From NCBI RefSeq assembly GCF_042466685.1, contig NZ_CP170448.1, positions 4,340,001-4,404,000 of the forward strand: DNA of 64,000 nt. Direction: 5' to 3'. The position numbers and the translations under genes were made by a program. The stretch is from Vreelandella sp042466685 (GTDB lineage Bacteria > Pseudomonadota > Gammaproteobacteria > Pseudomonadales > Halomonadaceae). Of this stretch, positions 25,930-35,058 are shown piece after piece; the stretch's first letter is position 1; every line of letters starts with the position of its first letter. Under the pieces are notes generated by a model that worked only from the letters and a program-made list of their open reading frames with translations, did no database searches and had not been told where the DNA came from.

Positions 25930-28011
25930 CTAAAAGGCCTGTCGATGGGTACGCTGGTGGCCTTTACCACTTACGTCGGCTAATTTGTCCAGCTCGCTTT
26001 CCAGTTGGCTACCGCTCATCTGCCGGGCAATAAACAGCGGGCCGCCCCGCCAGCGGGGAAAGCCGTAACCATTGACCAAGGCAATATCAATATCCGCAGG
26101 CCGCTGGCAAACGCCCTCTTCCAGCAACAGCAGAGCTTCATTGATCAAGGCAAGCTCCGCGCGCTGCTGGATCTCCTGCTCGCTAAACGCCTTAGGCGTA
26201 ATGGCGTGCTCTTCCCGGTAGCGCTCGATTAGTTGGGCGACTTTCGGGTCTGAAGCCGGTTGCATTGCCTCGTCGTCATAGCGGTAGTAGCCACTGCCGG
26301 TTTTACGCCCGAAACGGCCCGCTTCGCAGAGCAGATCGGGTATCCCCACGTAGCGCCTAAGGTGGCGGGTATCGGCGGTTTGCTGGCGCATTTTCCAGGC
26401 GATATCCAATCCGGACATATCCGCCACTTTAAACGGCCCCATGGCGAAGCCGTAGGCTTCAAGCGCAGCATCGACTTGCTCGGGGCTGGCCCCCTCTTTG
26501 AGCATAAATTCACACTGGCGCCGATAGGCGGCGTAGAGCCGATTGCCCACAAAGCCCCATGAATTGGCGACGACAATGGCCTTCTTTTTTAACTGCCGAG
26601 CGACGCTCACGGCGGTGCTCAAGGTCTGCTCGCTGGTGGTTTGGCAGCCCACGATCTCCATTAGTGGCATGCGGTCGGCCGGGCTGAAAAAATGCAGCCC
26701 TAGTACACGCCCTGGGTGGGGAATACCCGCGGCAATCTGATCAATATCCAGATAGGAGGTATTACTGGCCAGCAGCGTACTTTCGCTAACCCACTTGGCC
26801 AAATCAGCAAACAGCGAGCGCTTGATGGCCAAATCTTCCACAATAGCCTCGATCACCAGGTCAGTACCGGCCACCTCGGGTAACTGCTGAGTAGGATTCA
26901 GCCGAGATAGCGCATCATCCCGCTGTGCCTGGGTTAACCGCTGGCGTTTAACCCCTTCATCCAACGCCTGGGTAATCCGCGCCACCCCCGCTTCAAGCGC
27001 ATGATCGTTTAGCTCCAAGAGATCGACGCTATATCCGGCCTTAAGCGCACAAAGGGCAATACCACTACCCATGGTGCCTGCGCCCACTACCGAGATACGC
27101 AATACCGGCGCTGCCTTAACGGGATGAGTGGGCTCAAAGGGTTTTTCACGTTCGGCGAAAAACAGATAACGCAGCGCCTGGGCAGGTTCGCTGCCACGCA
27201 ACGCAAGAAACTGAGCCCGCTCTTCGGCAATCGCGGCGCTAAAGTTGAGCGTGGCTGCCTTCATTACTATCTCGGCAGCGACCGGGGCGGCAGGTAAGCC
27301 GCGGGCACGTGCCAGCAGCTTGTTGACCTGGGCTTGTAGTGCTTGCTCATCCGCAGGGGGCACATCGCGTTCTGCTAGTGGCTGTTTGCCACCTCGGTAG
27401 CGGTTGGCGTAAGCCAGAACCTGATCGAATACCTCGGTATCCGATGCTTCGCCCTCTGTGGAGCGGAGGAGTTCGTCGACTAATCCGGCCTTATGGGCTT
27501 CGAGCGCCGCAATCGGCTTACCGGAAACGATCATATCCAGCGCCATGGGCAGGCCTACCACCCGTGGCAAACGCTGGGTGCCACCAGCCCCCGGTATGAC
27601 GCCTACTGAAACTTCGGGCAGGCCCAGCAGCGCGGTGGGCGTGGCGATGCGGCTATCGCAGGCCAGCGCCAGTTCCAGGCCGCCACCCAGGGTATGGCCG
27701 CTGATCACCGCAATCACCGGCAGTGGAAACGCGCTGAGCGCGGCGGTGACCTGGGGCAGCGTCGGTTCTGTTGGCTCATGTTCCAACTCGCGCAGGTCGG
27801 CCCCCGCCATTAGGTTCGGGCCTTTGCCCATCAGCACCACGGCGCGACTCTGCTGTGTATCAATCTTGTCCAGCGCGGCCAAAATGCCTCGGCGCACCGC
27901 GTCGTTGCTGCTATTCACCGGCGGGTTATCAAGGGTGATAATGGCAATTTGCCCTTCCTGGCTAAGATGAACGCGGCCCGTGGTGGGTGAAGTGATGGGA
28001 GAGTCAGCCAT
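25930..28011 (-). CDS. FadJ-like bifunctional enoyl-CoA hydratase/3-hydroxyacyl-CoA dehydrogenase
   Basis: The 693-residue fusion has an N-terminal crotonase domain (about 1-190; GHTLGGGLELAL and LPEVSVGVIPGAGGTQ carry both catalytic glutamates) and a C-terminal NAD-dependent 3-hydroxyacyl-CoA dehydrogenase (VVGAGTMGSGIA near 300; HFFSPADRMPLMEIV near 430). It hydrates enoyl-CoA and oxidises the 3-hydroxyacyl-CoA formed. The start at 28011 has AGGAGGT upstream and overlaps the CoA-ligase gene by 8 bases. No thiolase lies beside it, unlike fadBA or fadJI. It seems dedicated to the acid handled by the surrounding cluster rather than to general fatty acids. Confidence 0.87.
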   Translation of the reverse strand: MADSPITSPTTGRVHLSQEGQIAIITLDNPPVNSSNDAVRRGILAALDKIDTQQSRAVVLMGKGPNLMAGADLRELEHEPTEPTLPQVTAALSAFPLPVIAVISGHTLGGGLELALACDSRIATPTALLGLPEVSVGVIPGAGGTQRLPRVVGLPMALDMIVSGKPIAALEAHKAGLVDELLRSTEGEASDTEVFDQVLAYANRYRGGKQPLAERDVPPADEQALQAQVNKLLARARGLPAAPVAAEIVMKAATLNFSAAIAEERAQFLALRGSEPAQALRYLFFAEREKPFEPTHPVKAAPVLRISVVGAGTMGSGIALCALKAGYSVDLLELNDHALEAGVARITQALDEGVKRQRLTQAQRDDALSRLNPTQQLPEVAGTDLVIEAIVEDLAIKRSLFADLAKWVSESTLLASNTSYLDIDQIAAGIPHPGRVLGLHFFSPADRMPLMEIVGCQTTSEQTLSTAVSVARQLKKKAIVVANSWGFVGNRLYAAYRRQCEFMLKEGASPEQVDAALEAYGFAMGPFKVADMSGLDIAWKMRQQTADTRHLRRYVGIPDLLCEAGRFGRKTGSGYYRYDDEAMQPASDPKVAQLIERYREEHAITPKAFSEQEIQQRAELALINEALLLLEEGVCQRPADIDIALVNGYGFPRWRGGPLFIARQMSGSQLESELDKLADVSGKGHQRTHRQAF

Positions 28012-30118
28012 GAGTGCCACCTCCTTCCACGCCATCCTCCAGCACCAGTACCGCATCAGCGGCCACAACACCTTGGCCTTCCGGCATCACAAACAGCGGA
28101 TTAATTTCAGCAGTGGTCAGGCGATCGCCTAACCCAGCGGCCAAGGCTGAGAAGGCAACAATGGCTTGGGCAAGCGCTTCGGTATCACGCCGTGGCGCAC
28201 CGCGATAGCCATCGAGGAGCGGCCAAGTCGTTAGCTGCTGCATCATTTCCCGTGCCTGCTCCAGAGTCAGGCCGCCTCGCTCTGGCAGCAAACGTATGGT
28301 GGTATCCTTGAACAATTCCGCCGTGACGCCGCCTGCCCCCAGCAAGATGGCCGTTCCCAACGCATCACGGTTAGCACCGAGGATCAGCTCATGCCCACCC
28401 GCTACCATGGCTTCCACCAGGAAGGTATCAGGGCGGTGCGCCACGTGGGCTTCAACGTCGCTCACCATCTGATCAAACCGCTGACCAATAGTCTCGGCAT
28501 TTAAATGCAGTGCAACGCCACCAATATCGCTTTTGTGCAGCAGGCTGGCATCCATCACCTTGAGCACCACGGGGGCGTTCAGCTCTTTGGCCGCGCGCTC
28601 CGCCTCTTCGCGGCTGTGCACCACCCGGCTGGGCGGTACGCTAATGCCTGCCTGGGCGAACAGCTGTTTCGCCGTGGCCTCGTCAATTGACCCCTTAGGC
28701 AAGGCACTTAAATCGGGTAGTACTACCTGGGGCGACTCACCGCCGCCAAGCAAAGGCCTGCCGATAAAGTGCAGCGCTTCCAGCACCGCGCTGCAGCTCT
28801 CCGGTGAGCTAAAGCCAGGGATTGAGGCGTGATTCAAGCGCTGCAGCGTACCTGGGGCGTAGGGGCTAACGTAAGCCAGGAGTGGCTTATTGTTGGTCGC
28901 CAGGCTGTCGCTGATTGCCCCCACGACAAGGTCGGGCATCGCCAACCCGGAGGAGCCAATAATCACGATCAAGGCGTCGTAGCTATCGCTTTCCAGCAGT
29001 ATACGAATAGCTTGGCGCAGCAAGTCGGGCTGCAGCCCCGCCAGCGTCACGTCGATGGGGTTACGGTCTAGCGCGGTCGGCGTATCGCCCTGCAAGGCGC
29101 GCAGTTTTTCTGCGGTAGCGTGATCCGGCGCGGGCGTATCAAAGCCGTTGACGCCGAGGCTATCGGCAATCAGCGTACCGGCGCCCCCGGTTGAGGTCAG
29201 CACCGCAACCCGACGCCCGGCCAGCTGGCGGCCAGCAACGAGTACCGCGGGCACGTCCAAGAACTCGTCAAAGGTGTTTACCCGAATCACCCCTAACTCA
29301 CGGAAGAAGGCATCGTAAACCCGATCTTCACCCGCCAAGGCACCGGTGTGAGAGCTTGCTGCGCTGGCACCGGCTTCGGAACGGCCAATTTTGAATACCA
29401 CTAGCGGCTTGTCCGCCGCCCGCGCGCGCAGGGCAACCTCACGGAAACGCGCCGGGTGACGAACGCTCTCCAGGTAGAGCGCAATCACCTTGGTGTTCGG
29501 ATCATCAACCAGGTAGTCAACAAAATCGCTGACTTCCAGATCCACCTCATTACTGGTGGCAATCAGCGACGATAAACCAATGCCCCGCCCAGCGGCCCGC
29601 GACAGAAGCGCGCCCAGAATGCCGCCACTTTGGGAAACCACCGCGACACTCCCCTTGGGCAATTCGCTCACTTCCAACGCACCGCTGGCAGAGAGCGGAA
29701 TGCCCGCCGATAAATTAACCAACCCGATGGTATTGGGGCCGAGGAGTCGCATGGAGCCTGCGGCCTCTTTTAGCTCATCCTGCAGCGCCAGGCCTTCCTC
29801 GCCAGCCTCGGCATAGCCACTGGCCAATACTACCGCCGCTTGGCAGCCCATCTTGGCCAGGGAGCGCACTGCGTCGATACTGCGTTTGGCATTCAGCAGC
29901 ACAAGCCCTACATCGGGCGCTTCGGGCAGTGCTTCGACGCTGGGGTAACAGGTCAGCCCCTGAATCTCGGTGGCTTTCGGGTTAACCGGGTAAATCGGGC
30001 CTTTAAAACCGTGCTTAAGCAAATAAGAGACGGGCAACCCGGAGGTTTTTTTAGGGTCGGCGGAGGCACCGATAACGGCAATGCTTTTAGGGTTCAGGAG
30101 GGCGTGGATCTGGCTCAT
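28004..30118 (-). CDS. ADP-forming acetate/acyl-CoA ligase family protein
   Basis: This 704-residue single-chain acyl-CoA synthetase of the NDP-forming type forms or cleaves acyl-CoA with ATP/ADP and phosphate. Domain order is CoA-binding (about 1-130), succinyl-CoA ligase-like domains (about 150-450; the likely phospho-histidine is in SSHTGALAGED) and a C-terminal ATP-grasp domain (about 480-700). The ATG overlaps the stop of the enoyl-CoA hydratase-like gene (ATGA), and its end overlaps the FadJ-like gene. Homologues act on acetate, pimeloyl, feruloyl or other acids, so the substrate is undetermined. Protein lysine acetyltransferase is unlikely because no GNAT domain follows. Confidence 0.85.
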   Translation of the reverse strand: MSQIHALLNPKSIAVIGASADPKKTSGLPVSYLLKHGFKGPIYPVNPKATEIQGLTCYPSVEALPEAPDVGLVLLNAKRSIDAVRSLAKMGCQAAVVLASGYAEAGEEGLALQDELKEAAGSMRLLGPNTIGLVNLSAGIPLSASGALEVSELPKGSVAVVSQSGGILGALLSRAAGRGIGLSSLIATSNEVDLEVSDFVDYLVDDPNTKVIALYLESVRHPARFREVALRARAADKPLVVFKIGRSEAGASAASSHTGALAGEDRVYDAFFRELGVIRVNTFDEFLDVPAVLVAGRQLAGRRVAVLTSTGGAGTLIADSLGVNGFDTPAPDHATAEKLRALQGDTPTALDRNPIDVTLAGLQPDLLRQAIRILLESDSYDALIVIIGSSGLAMPDLVVGAISDSLATNNKPLLAYVSPYAPGTLQRLNHASIPGFSSPESCSAVLEALHFIGRPLLGGGESPQVVLPDLSALPKGSIDEATAKQLFAQAGISVPPSRVVHSREEAERAAKELNAPVVLKVMDASLLHKSDIGGVALHLNAETIGQRFDQMVSDVEAHVAHRPDTFLVEAMVAGGHELILGANRDALGTAILLGAGGVTAELFKDTTIRLLPERGGLTLEQAREMMQQLTTWPLLDGYRGAPRRDTEALAQAIVAFSALAAGLGDRLTTAEINPLFVMPEGQGVVAADAVLVLEDGVEGGGTHG

Positions 30119-30912
30119 TGTTGAGCCTCCTTCATACGATCAAGGAATGCCTGTACCGAGGCACGGTGCTCTTCGGAGGTGTAGCAGATGCCCTGGGCTT
30201 TACTGCCTTCGGCGAACACTTGGCTTTCAGACATTTCGTAGCTTTTGTTGATAATCGATTTGGTCAGTGCCACCGCCGTGCGTGAGCCGCTGCTCATCTC
30301 AGCCGCCATGGTATGGGCGGCGCTAAGCAATTCATCAGCACTACAGCGCTGATCTACAATCCCGAGCTGCAGCGCCTCATCCGCATTGACTCGTCGACCG
30401 CTAAAGATCAGCGCTTTAGCGCGTGCTAGCCCTACCCGGCGTGGCAGGAAATACATGCCACCGCCGTCTGGAATCAGTCCGCGGGCAATATAGGCCCAGG
30501 TAAAGTGGGCATAGTTAGAGGCAATCACGAAATCACAGGAGAGCGCTAAATCCGCCCCCAAACCAGCGGCCGCGCCGTTCACCGCTGCCACTGTGGGAAT
30601 AGGTAAGTTAAGCAATAGACTCGCCGCATAGTGAACGCCCTGCTGGCGCTCCCAGCCATTAAAGCCAACGGTGGCAGGATCGGCTTCCATGCGGGTTTTC
30701 ATACCGGCGATATCGCCACCCGCGCAGAATCCTTTACCGCTTCCGGTGAGTACCAGGGCGCGTATCGAGCGATCTGTACGAATAGCCTGCAGATGATCGA
30801 CCAATTCGGCGCGCATGGCGTCGCTCATGGCATTGCGTTTATCGGGGCGGTTTAGGGTGAGCAGGACAATGCCATTTTCGAACGAATAAGACACTAATGA
30901 TTCTTGGTTCAT
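30115..30912 (-). CDS. Enoyl-CoA hydratase/isomerase family protein
   Basis: The 265-residue crotonase-fold protein has a normal oxyanion-hole region (GKGFCAGGDIAGM near residue 65), but the usual CEL-A glutamate is replaced (GADLALSCDF) and the second glutamate site reads GLIPDGGG. This resembles PaaG or delta3-delta2-enoyl-CoA isomerases rather than true hydratases. Isomerisation of an unsaturated acyl-CoA before the FadJ-like step is thus likely. It is the first of three overlapping genes (with the ligase and the FadJ-like enzyme) and is preceded by a 237-base gap after tctC with a terminator. Confidence 0.8.
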   Translation of the reverse strand: MNQESLVSYSFENGIVLLTLNRPDKRNAMSDAMRAELVDHLQAIRTDRSIRALVLTGSGKGFCAGGDIAGMKTRMEADPATVGFNGWERQQGVHYAASLLLNLPIPTVAAVNGAAAGLGADLALSCDFVIASNYAHFTWAYIARGLIPDGGGMYFLPRRVGLARAKALIFSGRRVNADEALQLGIVDQRCSADELLSAAHTMAAEMSSGSRTAVALTKSIINKSYEMSESQVFAEGSKAQGICYTSEEHRASVQAFLDRMKEAQQ

Positions 30913-31100
30913 AACCAGATCCTCTAATACTTTATTATTTGCGGGCTATTAGAAAAAATTCGTTTTACGAAATAAAGCGCTAACAATTATTTTGACAACA
31001 ATGCTTTATATCTTCCATTGACGAAAAATAAGGGCCTGCCTATTAAATTGTTATAGCGAAGGTGGGATATAAAATTTCAAGAAGTAAATAAAATCACTAA

Positions 31101-31126
31101 AATGCGGCGAGGAGTTTCGCCGCATT
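31101..31126 (-). terminator. Intrinsic terminator after tctC
   Basis: AATGCGGCGA (31101-31110) pairs perfectly with TCGCCGCATT (31117-31126) over a 6-base loop, followed in the leftward direction by a T-rich stretch. It lies 24 bases after the tctC stop and would allow tctC, needed in excess, to be expressed above the genes that follow. Confidence 0.75.
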
Positions 31127-31149
31127 AAAGCACATCAATAACCGTAATT

Positions 31150-32130
31150 TTATTTATCTAACTCTTGCTGAGCGACCTCACTAATTTGATAAGCGAACTC
31201 GGTATACTCTTCAGGGCCCATCCAAGAGTCTGTTACCCCAGCGCTACGCGCATAGGCTTGGTAGTGGTCGGTTTTCATCGCCTCGTGGAACGCATCGGCA
31301 ATTTGCTGCTGCAGCTCCATGGGCATACCGGCGGGGCCAAATATGCCTCTCACTTGCACCCAGCTTGAGTCGACGTCATACCCTTGCTCTGCAAAGGTAG
31401 CCACATCAGGAAGGCTCTCTAACCGCTCCTCACCATGCACGCCGAGCCCTTTTAAGCGGCCCGCGTCAAAATAAGCCTGGGCGCCACTTAAGTTGGACAT
31501 CCCCACATCAATATGGCCGCCCAATACGGCCGCAACAATGTCGGGTGTGGCATTAAAGGGCACCCACTCAAACTCCACATCGGCGACATTCTCCAACATG
31601 CTCATGCCGATATGCTGCGTAGAGCCTTGCGGCCCAAACCCGCCAACGGTTACTTTTCCATCACGCTGTTTAGCTTCGTTAATCAAATCATCCAGATCAC
31701 TTATCGGTGAGTCGGTACGCGTCCAGATCAAGTTGGGATCAGACTGCGCCGTCGCAATCCAGCTAAAGTCATCAATGGAGAACACGCCTTCCAAATTCGT
31801 TAGCATGCCAGTGAAGTGTGAAAGGGTATTCACAGCAAGCGTCAGGCCATCGGGTTCTGCAGAACGTACTCGCGACATCTGGCTAGCACCGCCGCCGCCG
31901 GGCGAATTGATAATCGCAATAGATTGGCCGATCTGAGGCTCCAACGACTCGGCAAGCGTGCGCATAAACACATCGGCGGAACCACCCGCTTTAGTGTGCA
32001 TAATGATGCGGACGGTATCTTGGGGCCATTCGCTATCATCAGCAGTGGCTATAGTACTTACGGGTACCAATGAAGCGGCGGCAATGCTCGACAACAAAAT
32101 AGTTGCGAGTTTCTTTTTATGGTTAAACAT
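31150..32130 (-). CDS. tctC: Tripartite tricarboxylate transporter substrate-binding protein (TctC/Bug family)
   Basis: The 326-residue periplasmic protein has a signal peptide at about residues 1-30 (KKK, then a hydrophobic stretch ending near ATA-DD). Bug-family features include the PQDTVRIIMHTKAGGSADV region after the signal, where carboxylate-binding loops lie, and the GPQGSTQHIG segment in the second lobe. It delivers a carboxylic acid to TctAB. It has its own downstream terminator, and the MmgE/PrpD gene is 113 bases upstream. Ligand identity in this large family cannot be read from the sequence. Confidence 0.88.
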   Translation of the reverse strand: MFNHKKKLATILLSSIAAASLVPVSTIATADDSEWPQDTVRIIMHTKAGGSADVFMRTLAESLEPQIGQSIAIINSPGGGGASQMSRVRSAEPDGLTLAVNTLSHFTGMLTNLEGVFSIDDFSWIATAQSDPNLIWTRTDSPISDLDDLINEAKQRDGKVTVGGFGPQGSTQHIGMSMLENVADVEFEWVPFNATPDIVAAVLGGHIDVGMSNLSGAQAYFDAGRLKGLGVHGEERLESLPDVATFAEQGYDVDSSWVQVRGIFGPAGMPMELQQQIADAFHEAMKTDHYQAYARSAGVTDSWMGPEEYTEFAYQISEVAQQELDK

Positions 32131-32243
32131 TTCTCTACCTCATTATTTATTACTTTTATAAGTTTGATGATCCATATCACTTATTAGATGCTGGCATAAG
32201 CGAGCATTACCGACCACCAACGATAAATTGGGGGTTGGTTAAC

Positions 32244-33620
32244 TTATTGTCTGTCATCTCTTGCATCAAAAATCGCAACCGAACCAGGCAGCTCGTTACT
32301 CGACATCACAACCTCTTGCAGTGATTGAAGTGCAGAAGGTGGAAGTGAGGCGCTTGCTAACTCCTGATACTTTTCAAGCAGTTCAGCGTCGCTCATGGGA
32401 TCCTCTGGATCCCCTTTACGAGTTTCCTGTAGGTGCTGGTAGGTATTGCCATCGGCGGTGGTGACCCTAATATTGGCCATGCGTTGGCGGGGATAACGGG
32501 CGGCAATATCGGCGCGCTCTGCGACGCTCACCTTGGGCATTAACGCGCGGATACGAGCATCTTCCAGCACCGGCGGCTCGAAGGCTTGCAGCCTAACCTT
32601 GCCCAGCACCAAGTAAGCGGCAATACAGTACTGAATACTGAAGCGCGCCTCTTGGGCAGAGGAAGGGGTAGGACGATTGCACATCGAGTAGGTCGCGCCG
32701 TAGCCTTCGATATGGATGGATTCAATGCTCTCCGCTGTAATGGGCGCGGAGGCTTGCAGCGCTTTCAAGCCATCCAGGGCGGGAAAAATATGCCCACAGC
32801 AGCCATGGTTTTTCACCGTCATGCGAGTGATCGGCGTCCACTCATCAAGCCCCTCAAGCGCCGCGGCCCAATTACCCGTGGAGTCGCTGGTAGCAGCTGC
32901 AAATCCATTGCTGGCATGTAGGCTATCTAGCGATGCGGTGACCCCTTTTGCCGCTGCCATGCCCGCCATTAACCCTGCATCGGCGGCGTGGCCTGCGTGC
33001 AGCGGTTTGGCCATGCCTTCACCCTGTAAGTTCTGCTGATGCCCACCGGCAAAGCTACTGGCCAGCGCTATAGCGTGGGCAATCTGCTCTGAAGTGGCGC
33101 CGAGCAGCATCGCGGTTGAAACCGCCGCACCCATGGTGCCTACCGTGGCGGAGGTGTGCCAGAAGCGGTAATGGCTGGGCTGGATGGCAAGTGCAATACG
33201 GCAGCCCACTTCATAGCCGCCAATAATGGCGCGATGAAGCTGTTCTCGAGATGCCTGAATATCTTGTGCTACCGCCAAAGCCGCCGCAATCGTTGAGCTA
33301 CCGGGGTGGTAGCCGCCATCCTTGAAGATGTCGTCAAACTCAACGGTGTGGCTCGCCGTAGCATTCAACAAAGCAGCATAACGTGGTGACCCCAGGTGAC
33401 CATCCACATAACATACCGCGCTGCCCTCCCCACGCGTGGTGGCAAACGCATCCGATAGCAGCGTGGCAGGCGCTTGGCTGCACCCCGGCAGTGTGGTGGC
33501 GAACCAGTCAAGCAGTGCCCGACGAGCCGCCCAATCAATCTCATCGCCCAACGGGCGGACATTCCATTGATAAGCCGCCTGGGCCAGACGTTCAAGCGGG
33601 TTAGTTATAGAGGTGTTCAA
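32244..33620 (-). CDS. MmgE/PrpD family protein
   Basis: The 458-residue protein belongs to the family of 2-methylcitrate dehydratase (PrpD), cis-aconitate decarboxylase and iminodisuccinate epimerase. Family features are the N-terminal helical domain with GCSQAPATLLSDAF, the region HTVEFDDIFKDGGYHPGSS and a later NHGCCGHIFPALDG. The start is a TTG at 33620 with GGAGGT seven bases upstream; it overlaps the stop of the CoA-transferase gene as TTGA. No prpB or prpC lies nearby, so a methylcitrate role is unlikely. Dehydration, decarboxylation or isomerisation of the imported polycarboxylate fits the neighbourhood. Confidence 0.84.
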   Translation of the reverse strand: MNTSITNPLERLAQAAYQWNVRPLGDEIDWAARRALLDWFATTLPGCSQAPATLLSDAFATTRGEGSAVCYVDGHLGSPRYAALLNATASHTVEFDDIFKDGGYHPGSSTIAAALAVAQDIQASREQLHRAIIGGYEVGCRIALAIQPSHYRFWHTSATVGTMGAAVSTAMLLGATSEQIAHAIALASSFAGGHQQNLQGEGMAKPLHAGHAADAGLMAGMAAAKGVTASLDSLHASNGFAAATSDSTGNWAAALEGLDEWTPITRMTVKNHGCCGHIFPALDGLKALQASAPITAESIESIHIEGYGATYSMCNRPTPSSAQEARFSIQYCIAAYLVLGKVRLQAFEPPVLEDARIRALMPKVSVAERADIAARYPRQRMANIRVTTADGNTYQHLQETRKGDPEDPMSDAELLEKYQELASASLPPSALQSLQEVVMSSNELPGSVAIFDARDDRQ

Positions 33621-34861
33621 GGTCGACCTCCCGGGTTGGTAGCTACTCCAACGCCGCTCTCTATAGGCCCGCTGATTGCGCCATCGGCGATCAGTGCCGC
33701 TAACTCCTGCTTTGAATAACCCAAGCTCATCAGTACCTCGGCGGTTTGCGCGCCCACTTTTTGCGGTGGTGACGTAATGCCACGGGTGCCCTCGGACATG
33801 CAAAACGCTGATACCGGAACAGTGAGCACTTGCTCTCGGTCTGGGCTTAGCGGCTGAGCGTGCAAGACGCCTCTGGAATGAACATGGGGATCATCAAGTG
33901 TTTCTTCGAGCCGCCTAATGCGTGAGGCAGGAATCCGGCGTTTCTGCAAAAACGCCTCCCAGTAGTCGGCAGTCATGGTGCTAATGATCTCGGCGATCAC
34001 CTTGGCTTCTTCAGCGTGGCTATCCAGGCGTTGATTATTGTTCTGTTTGATCATGTCCTCTCGGCCTAGGGCCGTCCACAAACGCTTTTGCTGGGTCAAG
34101 TTAGAGGCAGCGATCATTAACGGCTGGTCAGATGCGTGGTAGCAGCCAATGGTGGCGAAGGGAAAGGTATTGCCTTTGGGCTCTGGCTTTTTGCCATTCC
34201 ACAGCAACGCCGTTAAATAGGGACTGGCAAGCATCAACGCCGTATCTGACATGGAGACATCCACAAATTGCCCTTTGCCACCATCGCGCTCACGCTGGAA
34301 CAGAGCCGTTGAGATGGCAAACGCGGCCGTGGTGCCGGTAGCATAATCCACCACTGGCGCGCCGCTTTTAAGCGGGCCAGTATGGTGGTCGCCAGTCATG
34401 GCCATCATGCCCGAATAGGCTTGAATAACATTATCATAAGCAGTGAGCTCCCGGCGCGGGCCGGTGCTGCCAAAGGCGGAGATGGAACAGTAAATCAGCT
34501 TAGGGTTGAGTAGTTTCAGGTCGTCGTAACCCAGCCCCAACTTTTCTAATGCCCCAGGCCGATAGTTTTCGACAAACACATCTGCGGTGGCGAGTAGCTT
34601 CTTTAGCGCCTCACGCCCTTGGGGATGTTTAAAGTCGATCGCCACGGCTTTTTTATTGCTGGCTTGGGACATAAAGGCGGTGCCCAGCCCTTGATCATTA
34701 AGCGCCCGGTCAGACCCTTGCATGCGCGCTTGATCCGGGTCGCTGGGTGACTCCACCTTGATCACATCGGCGCCCAGCACCGCCATCTGGTAGGTAGCGA
34801 AAGGGCCCGCCAATACGTGGGTAGCATCAACAACACGGATATTTTCAAACGGGGAAGACAT
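33617..34861 (-). CDS. Family III CoA-transferase (CaiB/BaiF)
   Basis: The 414-residue enzyme moves CoA between carboxylic acids. The catalytic aspartate is the one in VVDYATGTTAA near residue 170. Family landmarks are VVDATHVLAGPFATYQMA at the N-terminus and YRPGALEKLGLGYDDL near residue 100. It is the first gene of the leftward cluster, preceded by GAGGT and a 197-base AT-rich upstream gap that probably holds the main promoter. Family members use succinyl-, formyl-, crotonobetainyl- or itaconyl-type CoA; with TctABC nearby a di- or tricarboxylate is the likely acceptor. Confidence 0.87.
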   Translation of the reverse strand: MSSPFENIRVVDATHVLAGPFATYQMAVLGADVIKVESPSDPDQARMQGSDRALNDQGLGTAFMSQASNKKAVAIDFKHPQGREALKKLLATADVFVENYRPGALEKLGLGYDDLKLLNPKLIYCSISAFGSTGPRRELTAYDNVIQAYSGMMAMTGDHHTGPLKSGAPVVDYATGTTAAFAISTALFQRERDGGKGQFVDVSMSDTALMLASPYLTALLWNGKKPEPKGNTFPFATIGCYHASDQPLMIAASNLTQQKRLWTALGREDMIKQNNNQRLDSHAEEAKVIAEIISTMTADYWEAFLQKRRIPASRIRRLEETLDDPHVHSRGVLHAQPLSPDREQVLTVPVSAFCMSEGTRGITSPPQKVGAQTAEVLMSLGYSKQELAALIADGAISGPIESGVGVATNPGGRP

Positions 34862-35058
34862 AATGACCTCAGCGCACTTATTGATTGTTGTTGCTCTTCA
34901 TTGTTGGCCAGCAATGATATTTCGCTGACCTATCATGAATTAACAATGCAGAAATAAGCGCGCTATGTGGACTGATGAAACGTCAGGTGATGGTTAACAA
35001 ATGGTTCTTGGTCTTCAGGATGATTAACTATCCGGGACTAAAACCCTACTTACAGCCG
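34862..35058. promoter_or_regulatory. Probable main promoter region of the CoA/tricarboxylate cluster
   Basis: This 197-base AT-rich gap lies upstream of the first leftward gene (CaiB-type CoA-transferase) and downstream of ccoG. It has no open frame. A transcription start for the whole run 34861 to 30115 or beyond must be here. No operator was assigned. Confidence 0.4.

Noticed and set aside
31513..31936. Rightward frames opposite tctC
   Set aside because: Shadows of a well-supported binding-protein gene with a signal peptide on the other strand.
32214..32243. Possible terminator after the MmgE/PrpD gene
   Set aside because: The ACCAAC / GTTGGT arms are only six bases long and lack a T run.
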